Assembly: GCA_035772735.1 (NCBI GenBank)
Contig: JASDFA010000010.1
Span: 134,481,001-134,545,000, forward strand
Length of the DNA stretch: 64,000 bases
Direction: 5' to 3'
Origin: Datura wrightii
Lineage: Eukaryota; Streptophyta; Magnoliopsida; Solanales; Solanaceae
The position numbers were made by a program, and so were the translations under genes. Below the pieces are notes generated by a model, which made no database searches, had not been told where the DNA came from, and saw only the letters and a list, made by a program, of their open reading frames with translations. Shown in pieces: positions 46,506 to 56,456 of the stretch. How positions within the stretch are numbered: position 1 is the first letter of the stretch; each line of letters starts with the position of its first letter.

Positions 46506-47765
46506 ATGCATCCTTACTGAGTCAATGGAAGAAGAAATGGTGACGGCAATGGCCATGGGAATGGCAATGAAGACCGGCATCAGCCAGCCCCACCAGCTCC
46601 AGCTGATCCCTTATTGAAATAGGTTTCTCATGCTAAGTTCAGGGCTGGTTTTCAAATGCTAACATAGGCCATGACAGCCCAAGTCAACCAGTAGGCTGTG
46701 GCTCATGTGCACATGAATAGGAATGCCGTAGTGGCTAGGGTGTGAGAGTTCACTAGGATGAAACCGCCCGAGTTTCATAGTTTGAAAGTGGACAAGGATT
46801 CACATGAGTTTATAGAGGAGATCTGGAAAATTACCCATATTATGGGTGTTACAGGAGAAGAAAGTGTAGACTTGGCCTCCTATCAGCTGAAGGGGGTGGC
46901 TCATATTTGATTTTGGCAGTGGAAGAAGGGTCGTGGAGTAGGTGCAACTCTGATTGGTTGGGATGAGTTTGTTATGGCATTCCTGTATAGGTTCTTTCCC
47001 CGAGAGTTGAGCGAAGTAAAGGCAGCCGATTTCGTCAATCTAAAGTAGAATTATATGACTGTTCAGGAGTATGCCCTAATGTTCTCCCAATTATCCAAAT
47101 ATGCTCCGGAGATGGTTGCCGAGCCGAGGGCTCATATGAGCAAGTTTGTGAATGGGGTCGAAGATTCATTAGTCAAAGGAATGCAGGACCGCTATGCTGA
47201 TTAGTGACATGGACATCTCCTAATTGATAATTTATGCTCAGTAGACAGAGGCAGAGCAAATGAAGGAGAAGAAAGCAGAGGCCAAGAGGGTTAGGACCAG
47301 GAGCTTTAGTATTCTCAATAGAGGCCCGGTGGTGGACATCGCTCTCGGTCCCATCAGAGGTCATCATCCCTAGCTCCATCATCAACCAATGTTCTATCCA
47401 GACCTCGAGAGGATTAGAGAAGCAGAACATCAGGCTCTAGGGGTCAAAGGAGCATGAAAGGGGAGGGCACTTTCCCAACTTGCAGGAAGTGTGGTAAGAA
47501 CCACCCAGGAGAGTGCTTGGTTGGCTTAGATGTTTACTTTGGGTGTGGAAGCCCGGGAATATGTGCAGGGATTGTCTTTAGCTAGACAGGATGAAGGAAG
47601 AGGTCCTGCCCCAGCCACCACTTCAGCAGCTCCAGCAACTCGCTCATCTCAACAGGGCGCCTCTTCTAGTGTAGCTGGTGGACAGCGCCAGAACAGGTTC
47701 TATGCGCTTTTATCCCGTCAGGAGCAGGAGTGCTCACCCGATGTGATCAATGGTATGTTATGAGT
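46506..47765 (+). pseudogene. E5 gag (relic killed by in-frame stops)
   Basis: From ATG 46506 a single frame can be followed for at least 540 bp with gag-core similarity (EFHSLKVDKDSHEFIEEIWKI region; FFPREL; EYALMFSQLSKYAPEMVAE). Stops in that frame are at 46518 (TGA), 46620, 46665 and 46692 (TAG), 46743 and 46908 (TGA) and 47046 (TAG), with no frameshift among them. Most fall where relatives have CAG or CGA. A later indel precedes the knuckle at ~47480-47530 (CRKCGKNHPGEC region) and the Ala/Ser/Gln-rich tail at 47530-47763. Confidence 0.85.
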
Positions 47766-49130
47766 TTTCCATCTTGATGTTTATGCACAATTAGATCCAA
47801 GGGCCACATTATCTTTCATAACTCCTTATGTTGCCATTAGTTTCGATGTCAGTCCCAAAATCTTATCAAAACCCTTCTCAGTCTCAACTCTTATTGGTGA
47901 GTCAATTTTAGCTCGACGGGTATACAGAAATTGCCCTATCACGAATCTTCAAAAAATTACCTCAAAGGATCTAGTAGAGTTAGACATGACCAATTTTGAT
48001 ATTATCTTCGGTATGGATTGGTTGTATGCATGCTATGCTTTAGTTAATTGTAGAACCTGTTCAATAGAGTTTTGATTTCTGAGTGAACCAGTCCTAGAGT
48101 GGAAGGGTAGTTCAGCTATTCTTATAGGTCACTTTGTTTCCTACCTTAAGGCCTAGAAGATGATCTCCTAGGGTTGTGTTTAACATCTAGTTCAGGTCAA
48201 GGATTCTACATCTGAAACCCTGACTCTTTAGTCAGTTTTGGTTGTATGTGAGTATTTAGAGGTGTTTCCAAATGATCTACTAGGAGTCCCTCCCAAGCGG
48301 GAGATTGACTTCAGTATTGACCTTCTCCCCGATATGTAACACATATCCATTCCTCCTTACAATGGCTCTACTGAGCTAAAGGATTTGAAAAAGTAGGTTA
48401 ATGATCTCTTATATAAGGGTTTCATCAGGCCTAGTAAGTCCCCATGCGTGCTCCAATTCTCTTTTTCCAGAAGAAAGATGGTTCTCTTCGAAGTGTATTG
48501 ATTATCGCCAGTTGAACAAGGTCACAATCAAGAATAAGTATCCCTCTCCAGGATTGATGACTTGTTTGACTAGATTCAGGGTGCTAAGTACTTTTCAAAG
48601 ATAGACCTCAGATATGACTATCATCAGCTCAGAGTTAGGGAGAGTGACATTTTGAAGACAGCCTTCAAGACTCGATATGGTCACTATGAGTTTATAGTTG
48701 TATCTTTTGGACTAATAAATGCTCCTATATATTTATGAATTTGATGAACAAGGTGTTCAATAAGTATTTGGATATGTTCATCATTGTCTTCATAGATGAT
48801 ATCCTCATATACTCTCAGAGCGAGGAGGATCATGCCGCTCATTTGAGAATTGTGTTCTAGACTCTCAAGGATCATCAGTTGTTTGCTAAATTCAACAAGT
48901 GTGAGTTTTGGCTAAACTCAGTAGAATTCTTGGGTCCTGTGGTGTCTAGTAAAGGTGTGCAGGTAGACTCTCAGATAATAGAGGCAGTAAAGAACTAGCC
49001 TAGACTTGTCAGTCTTACTGATATTAAGAGCTTTTTGGGCTTAGCTGGCTACTACAAGATGTTTGTAGAGGGATTTTTGTGCATTGCAGCACCTTGACTA
49101 AGTTGACCTAGAAAAAGGTCAAGTTTTAGT
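47766..49130 (+). pseudogene. E5 protease and reverse transcriptase (relic)
   Basis: Protease sequence runs from ~47775. The catalytic box reads DPRA where relatives have DPGA, so the glycine is lost, and GMDWLYACYA follows at ~48015. RT fingers are near 48360-48600 in two frames ([11 protein letters not shown]). The palm retains FIDD at 48789-48800 followed by ILIYS. The connection (FLGLAGYY) is at ~49030. Several stops and indels break it throughout. Confidence 0.82.
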
Positions 49131-49180
49131 GCTCGGATGCTTGTGAGAAGAGTTTTCAGGAGTTAAAGACTCAACTTACT

Positions 49181-51155
49181 TTGGCCCCAACATTAACCCC
49201 GCTCGAGGGCACATATGGTTTTTTGGTGTACTGTGATGCTTCTCAGATTGGCCTTGGGTATGTGTTGATGCAATATGATAAGGTTTTTTCTTATGCCTCG
49301 ATACAACTTAAGACTCATGAGAAGAATTATCCGACGCATGATCCTGAGTTAGCGGTGGTGGTGTTTGCCTTGAAGATTTGAAAGGCACTATTAGTATAGG
49401 GTGCATGTGGATGTGTACATGGACCACATGTGTCTTTAGTATGTGCTCAATTAGAACGACTTGAATTTGCAACAAAGGAGATGGCTAAAGCTCCCCAAGG
49501 ACTATAACATGAGTGTCCTTTATCATCCGGGCAAGGCCAATGTAGTGGCGGATGCTCTTAATAGGATGTCCATGGAGAGTGTGTCCTATGGTGAGGATTG
49601 GAGGAAGGAGTTGGTGAAGGATGTCCATAGGATTGCTCATTTAGGAGTCTGCCTTATAGATTCGACGAATGGTGGTGTTATTGTACAGAATGGGTTAGAA
49701 TCTTCATTGGTGATGAAGGTTAAAGCAAGGGAAAATGAGGATCCTATCTTAGTGAAGTTGAAGGAAGCTTTCCGGATCAAAAAGTGGAGGTTTTCTCCCA
49801 AGGGGGAGATGGTGTGCTTTGATATTAGGGTTGATTGTGTGTCCTAGCTGTGGATGACTTGAGAGATAAGATTTTGAGCGAGGCTCATGGCTCTTGGTAC
49901 TCTCTTCATCCAGGCTCCACCAAGATGTATCGTGATCTATGGGAAGTATACTGGTGGAATGGCATGAAGAACGATACAGAATAATTTGTGGCTAAGTGTC
50001 CGAATTGTTAATAGGTGTAGGTTGAGCATTAGAGACCTGGGGGTAAGCTCTAGGACATCAGTATTCCTACGTGGAAATGGGAAGAGATCAACATGGAATT
50101 CATTATAGGGTTTCCTCGTACACGCCGACAGTATGACTCTATATGGGTGATTATAGACAGGTTGACCAAATCAGCACACTTCTTACTGATCAAAACTACA
50201 AATTCAGCTGAGGATTATTCTAGACTCTACATCTCGGAGTTTGTACGGTTGCATGGAGTTCCTTTGTACATCATCTCATAAGGAGTTCTCAGTTCACCTC
50301 TTAATTTTGAAGATCATTTTAGAGGGGCCTTGGTACTTAGGTAAAGCTTAGCACAACTTTTCATTTGAAGACAGATGATCTGGCCGAGTAGAAAATTCAA
50401 ACTCTGGAGGATATGTTGAGACAGTATGTGATTGATTTCAAGGGTAGTTGGGATGATCACTTGCCTTTCATTGAGTTTGCCTATAACAACAGTTACCACT
50501 CCAGCATTCAAATGGCTCCGTTTGAGGATTTTTATGGGTGGAGATGTAGATTACTTATTGAATGGTTCGAGGTAGGTGAGGCTACATTGATAGGGCCAAA
50601 TTCAGTTCATGAAGCTATAGAGAAGGTTCAACTTTCAACTTATTAGGCAAAGGCTGAAAATAACTCAGAGTCGTCAAAAATCTTATGTGGATGTTAGGAG
50701 GAGAGAGCTTGAGTTTGAGGTCGATGATTGGGTGTTTCTGAAGGTGTCCCCTACGAAGGGAGTTTTGAGGTTTGGCAAGAAAAGGAAGCTTAATCCCTGA
50801 TTGTTGGTCCTTATAGGATTCTGAGGTGAGTTGGCAAGGTAGCTTATGAGTTGGGCTACCAGCGGAGTTAGCTTTGGTGCATCCATTTTTCCTAATGTCC
50901 TTATTGGAAAAGTGCATCGGAGACCCAGCCTTAGTTGTTCTAGTGGAGAGCATTGGTGTTAAGGATAGCGCTACCTATGAGGAGGTTCCAATTGAGATCC
51001 TTGATTGTAAGCTTCGCAAGTTGAGGAACAAGGAGGTAGCCTCAGTAAAGGTTTTGTGGAGAAATCAGCTTGTTGAGGGAGCTACATGGGAAGCTGAAGT
51101 AGATATGATGGTTACATACCCATATCTTTTCTCTTCCAGCTCAGTTCCAACATGA
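49181..51155 (+). pseudogene. E5 RNase H, integrase and C-terminal module (relic)
   Basis: 49181-49381 is the RNase H start ([21 protein letters not shown]). 49461-49847 is its end plus linker. At 50000-50053 the integrase zinc region has five stops in ~54 nt (50009, 50012, 50018, 50030, 50051). 50093-50281 has the first core Asp (WVIIDRLTKSAHF). 50413-50646 has the late core (LPFIEFAYNNSYHSSIQMAPF). 50874-51155 has the tail (EEVPIEILDCKLRKLRNKEVASVKVLWRNQ). TAGs at 49437-49439 and 49452-49454 replace conserved glutamines. Confidence 0.84.
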
Positions 51156-51353
51156 GGTACTAGTTTTTCCTTGGTACTTTATTCAGTTTCCTATCACATT
51201 CATGTATCTGAGTTCCTTTCATGTCATAATATACATGTATCTCAGTCTGAAGTCAGTCACTTCATAAATTTTTAGCTATGGTTACTCAGTTTTGGGTTTG
51301 CAGTTCCTTCCCTATCCTTCCAGTATGATAAATGTACATTTGAGGATGAATGT

Positions 51354-51370
51354 TCCCAAGGGGAAGATAA
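51354..51370 (+). other. E5 polypurine tract
   Basis: CCCAAGGGGAAGATAA precedes the 3' LTR start TGAAATACCCC. Confidence 0.8.
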
Positions 51371-53491
51371 TGAAATACCCCAAAAGTCCTTAAAATCATA
51401 TTTGAGGACTGAAATGGAGAAAATAGGAAAAACTACACTAGATCACAGAACAAGTCATCAAGTGACTCATTAGTTCACTTAACAACTCGTTAATTGAGTC
51501 GTTGGGTGCAGTGAGGCTGTGAAAAGTTGAGTTTAAGAGAGTCTTAACAAGTGGTGATGCTATCTGTTAAGTGTCATGATGAATCATTAAGTGGAAGCGT
51601 TAAGAAGGAATAGAAAGTTGGAAAATGTCTCCAGTAGCAACTTGTAGTCTTAACAACCCGTTAAGTGGACTAACGGATCGTTGGGTGATCCTTAGGTCTG
51701 ATAGAGCCCACTTTTTAGTCGAGTTATTAAGGGCTTTTTCATAATTCCGAAGATCCTAACTCCTAAACTAAGTTATTTTAAGCTCCTAAAAGGGTGGTTT
51801 AAGGGGTTTTATTCATCCTAAACCCTCATTCCACTCATAAAACTCCAAGTTGAATATCAAAACCCTCTCAAGCCTCAAGCATCAAGGTCCTCCTTCTCCT
51901 CCAATTTTCTTGGGCGTCAAACCCTAGCAAGAATCCTATCAAGCCCAGGTATGTAGAGTCATGAATGGGGAAAATCCTTCCACCCTCATGCCCATTTTCA
52001 TCTCTATGTCATTATTTCAAGTCTCGAAGCATGAATTATTGAAATTCCAGGGTTAGACCCAATTCTCATGAAATCTCTTATGATCCTTTATGAATTCAAG
52101 TCCTTATGATTAAATTCATGATTTATCATTATGATTACTTGTTTTATACTAGAATATCTCATGGATCTATATTTTCAAGTTTATGGTGATTTTTCCCAAT
52201 TATGCATGATTTTATGAATTTCAAGCTTATGAGCCTATGATTTCATGTTATGAGGAATAATCAATGTATGTATGAATTTTTATGAATCTTAAACTTATGA
52301 TTTTTATGATTTCAAGTTATGAGGTCTTATTCAAGCATGTATGAACTTCAAGAAGAATCAGGTTTATGTATCATGACCAATTGTGGCATTATTTTTCATG
52401 GCTAGTTCACATATGTCAAGTATGATTATGATTTCATGATTTTAAACTAGCCCATGCAAGATCGAGTATGTTTCATGATGATGACTATGAGCCATGTGCA
52501 TGTTTTTGGAAGTAGTGTCTAGTACCGAGTAGGCTAGAGGTTCTGGCAAACCCCGGGTCTCAGAGCTATGTGCCACCTTAGGTATTTATTCATGTTCAAA
52601 CCCTACGGAGATTCACAAGTGATATCACACCTTAATCGTTCCTTGCCTTGGCAATCTTGAGACGGCTTTGCCCACTTGAGCGAGATAGTTAGGGCATCAT
52701 GTAAGCTTTATCATGATGGTGGCAGTTATGATGAGTCTTCCATTGTTCCTCATGTTTTAAGTAATTCATGTTTATGACTTATAATACTATGTTTTATAGA
52801 GAATTTGACCTATTGATTAGTATATTTCACATATGATTTCAAGTATGATAAACTATATGATTCCTACTTTCAAACCTTGAGTACTTCATCTTATGATAAA
52901 TAACTCATGTTCGTGCCTATTACACGATCATGATTTCAACATGTTCCCTATTCTCATGTTCCATTTTAGCCTTTATGCACACCCTTGTTTTACTGTTTTA
53001 TGAGTATGTTTTACTTTCTCTACATACTCAATATATTCAAAGTATTGACTGCATACTCTATGTTATGTCGTCTCATGATATAGGTTCGGGTTATCAGTCT
53101 CAACCCCAAAATTAGTTTGCTCCTGCTTTAGTACAGTTCCATCCCAATTTTGGTGAGCCCTCATGATTCGAGGGCGATAGTTTTTGTTCATGTCTCTCTT
53201 TCTCTTATGTCTTTCAGTTTCAGACTTAGTGAGCTAGTTGGGGATATTGTCCCATTAGCTCATCATATGATTAGAGGCTTTTCAGATAGCTATGTATAGA
53301 TGGTTCAACATTGTTCACTTATTATCTATGGTTATACTTCATTATGTGCAGACTTTCACTTATGTATGTTTATATTTTATTCCGCTTAGTTATGATCGTA
53401 ATCATGCTATGTATGTGCCAGAGGTTATCTTGGAGTCATTTGTGGTTCTAGGTCCCGTGTTTATTCCGGGGTCAACGCTCGGGTCATGACA
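51371..53491 (+). repeat. E5 3' LTR (2121 bp)
   Basis: From TGAAATACCCCAAAAG to CGGGTCATGACA, followed by TGCGA. Its start differs from the canonical TGTAACACCCC of the 5' LTR at two of the first seven bases. It is uninterrupted, so it shows the intact site of the E6 insertion. Confidence 0.9.
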
Positions 53492-53802
53492 TGCGATCTC
53501 TTCCACCTTTGATGACTCCATCTAAAAAAGTATCACATAGACAAAAACTTCAGCTTTATTACTCCTATCACTTTGAAGGTGAGACATAGTCGGCAGAATG
53601 GAAGTAATGCAAGAATCAGAATTAATTTCTTATTGTATAGCTCTGCTGCACGATCTAGAGTAAGAAAGAATAGCAAACTTTTCTTAAATGTTTGTTGTCC
53701 TTAGTTTATAGATGGAGGGCCCTCACAATGATAAACAAGACTCTACTGATACAACTTCATAAACCCTCTAGGACACTTGAATCTAGTGCTCTGATACCAA
53801 GT
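53492..53802 (-). other. E3 interior, 5' end with primer-binding site
   Basis: The last part of E3 before its 5' LTR. Minus strand TGGTATCAGAGCA at 53786-53798 is the initiator-Met primer site. The short leader has no gag start, which supports E3 lacking genes of its own. Confidence 0.75.
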
Positions 53803-53887
53803 TTTTCATGCCCGACCCTAGTCCTAGGTGTAACCAGCACTCAAAGTCATTGCTGACCCAAGAGAACCGCATAACATGGTGTCCATC
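53803..53887 (-). repeat. E3 5' LTR, U5 end
   Basis: About 85 bp that align, at ~76% by hand count, with 16876-16960. They end at CCATC (53883-53887), where solo LTR S was inserted. The terminal TG on the plus strand has mutated to TT. Confidence 0.82.
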
Positions 53888-56456
53888 TGTTATACCCCGT
53901 AAGATTTCCGACACCTAGATGGCCTACTCACACATTGGTTAAGCGTATTTGAAAGCCATACGTGCTAGGGAAAGGCCCGGGGAAGGATCGGACGAGTAAC
54001 CTGTCGAACCATCACGGAGGGAGCCGGGGCAGAGCCCCTCCACAATGGCAACGTGTCACGGAGGTGGAGCCTCCGCGTTGGCTCCGTGACATGTTGGCCC
54101 TGTCCAGGCCCAAGTATATAAAGCCCCCACTTTGGTTTGTGAGGTCATATTTCTTATTTAATTTCCAGAAAACGCAGAGAAACAGAGAGAGGCGAAGAGG
54201 GGTAATATATTATCGTTTGATTACGCTGTTAAACGTAGTCTAAACTCAAATTAACCTCAGGTACCGAGGTATTTAGCAGCAGGGAGCATTCCTACGGATT
54301 TAGTTTCGCGAAATTCGGCCGACAAATCATCGAGCTACCGGACTAAGGTAAGTGGAATTGCTCCAAACTAGTGTCTATGTGTTCCTAGCTGTGAAGTGAA
54401 TACTTCTTCCTTCTAGACTTCTGGAAAATAGCGAGTTTTCGACCATCTTTTGATAAGCCTAAGTTTAGGCTATAATTATATCGAAAATGATGTCGTCATT
54501 CAGAATAAAGTTGTATTTAGTACTGATTGACGTATATACGAATGCAGTTGGGAGAAATAGCTGGAATACTGACCGAGCTACGCCGGTTGGTCGGGAAATC
54601 AGAAGCGAAGGTATGTAAAACTAGTTTCCTCGGCAAGTTAGTAGTCTCGATATAGTAAAATGGTTCAAAGGCCAGTAGAATGTGTCAGAAGTTGTGTGTT
54701 ATATTTGGTATGAATATTAGTACGATATTGAAAGCATCATGTTATGTATAGAGTGAAACTTGCTGGCATGATATAGATTCTAATACAAGTATTAGGAACT
54801 GTACGGCATGCCCAGTAGGTGATTTAGTAAAGTATGTTAGGATATTATCGTATTCAGTTGAAACTTAGTAAAGCAATATAAGTATCTGTAAGGTATCTCA
54901 TAAGTAGATTGGTAGATTAAAATGAAGTTTAGAAAGCATGTTAGAAATAGTAAATCATGTTACTATAAGAACTCAGTTATACAACATGATTTCCAGCAGA
55001 AAAACTATATCTTGTTCAACATTAGACTCAGCACAGTATGACAGCATGATTATATATATACCATTATCAGTCTTAGCATGTATTAAATACATACGTATCA
55101 CTATCACTAGTCAGCATATAGTATGTACAGATACATTATCATCACTAGCTTCAGCATGCGGTATACGCAGTTAGTATTACTAGTTGAGACCACTGTATTT
55201 TCTTGGGATGGATTACCTAGCATTCATGACCGCCCCAGGGTTAATAGCTGTATCGACTCGTCCGCCAGAGGATGAGGATACGTCACTCTATGGAGTGGCA
55301 TGCCATCCCACAGGGGACGAAGATCGAATGCCGGTTTTCCCTATATTGTGCCTTGGTCGGCCTTTATACACCCCCGTCGAGCGGATACGCCTGGGGTGTT
55401 GATTCAGGAGTCTTCCGGACTCAGGTATAGTTTTAGTCAGGGGCTCAGCGAGCCCAAGTGCATACCCAAGGGATCGGCAGGATGCTTATAGTTATTATAG
55501 GAGATGGGGCGACCGGGGTAGGGGTATATATTGCGTGTTGATTGTACCTCCCGGCTTTTGGGGGCCGGGTAAGGTTTGTGTGTGCCATGCTATGTTATAT
55601 TATGTTATGCCGTGTTACACTAGATACGAGTAGATCGACAATAGAGCGATACATTTTCAGGTATGACTACTACTCCTTCCAGCATAGTTGAGAGTAGGCA
55701 TAGCTTTACATTTTCAGTCAGTTTAGTCTATTCCTTTCTATTTCAGTTCCATCAATTGTATTGTTGTTTTCAGATATCTTTCAGTTGTGGTTTTACATAC
55801 TCAGTACCAGCGGTACTAACGCCCGTTTGGGGCGCTGCATTACTTGCCTGCAGGTACTCATAGACGAGGAGGCGATCCCTTGTGATCCTAGCCAGCGCAG
55901 AGTCATCAACTCCTGTCATCCGGAGCTTGATATTTCAGAGGTTTACATCATTTCCTTTTGTTGTACAGTACGGGTAGGTCGGGGCCCTGTCCCGACCATC
56001 TTATCAGTATTCCTAGAGGCTTGCAGTCTGTATATATTTCCCTGTGGTCAGCTGAGCCGGTCGTGCGAGGCTGTGCAGTTTGTTGTAGCCATTTAGCATT
56101 TTCTATTTATGTTGGCCGTGTGAGGCCTCTGTTGACAGTAGTGGTGACCTCGCCGGTCACGTAGCTTTCCAGTATTTCATTGTTGAGTTATAGATAACTA
56201 GACATCATGGTGGCCTTGTCGGCCCGCATAGGTTCCTTGTTACGAGTATGTTTCTAGTTAGCTGTCATTACCGGTATAGATGGCTATAGGCCAGTTGGCC
56301 GGAGGCTGTGTTTACAGCCGTTATATAGCCCGTTGATTCCTTAAATCTGAGTTAGAGCCAGCTAGGCACCAGATGTGCTCAGGCTCAGTAGTCTAGTGGT
56401 TCCGATCCTAGTAGGGCACCAGGTGCCAGTCATACCCCCCAAGACGGGGCGTGACA
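53888..56456 (+). mobile_element. S: solo LTR (2569 bp) of the E4 superfamily inside the E3 LTR
   Basis: It starts TGTTATACCCCGTAAG and ends ACGGGGCGTGACA, with target copies CCATC (53883-53887) and ACATC (56457-56461). The intact E3 3' LTR has ACATC at this point, so one copy mutated. U5 and R resemble E4 LTRs (GGAATTGCTCCAAA; GGCGCTGCATTACTTGCC; CTAGTAGGGCACCAGGTGCC). There is no primer site or interior, which indicates excision by LTR-LTR recombination. The promoter-proximal U3 is unlike E4 and instead carries the E6/E7-type palindrome. Confidence 0.9.
54049..54123 (+). promoter_or_regulatory. Solo LTR S promoter: palindrome plus TATATAAAG
   Basis: CAACGTGTCACGGAG (54049-54063) and CTCCGTGACATGTTG (54082-54096) form 15-bp arms with one mismatch. 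TATATAAAG at 54115-54123 follows 18 bp later. The arms are the same sequence as in E6 and E7, although the LTRs otherwise do not match. Confidence 0.78.

Larger units (their letters stand above)
38344..53491 (+). mobile_element. E5: decayed Ty3/gypsy chromovirus-like element in E3, split by E6
   Basis: Plus strand. 5' LTR 38344-46289 (interrupted by E6; ~2117 bp without it), primer site, gag, protease, RT, RNase H, integrase, polypurine tract, and 3' LTR 51371-53491 (2121 bp). The target copies read TGTAA (38339-38343) and TGCGA (53492-53496), differing only by a CG versus TA dinucleotide. The proteins resemble those of E1 and E2. The first ~220 LTR bases look roughly 15% divergent between the two ends. 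Coding decay is dominated by stops at former CAG and CGA codons. Confidence 0.92.

Noticed and set aside
47173..47430. Minus-strand frame in E5
   Set aside because: Shadow of the decayed E5 gag region; no independent support.
55184..55491. Open frames in the solo LTR
   Set aside because: They lie in R/U5 of an LTR, in two overlapping frames, with no domain. The homologous E4 stretch is not open.
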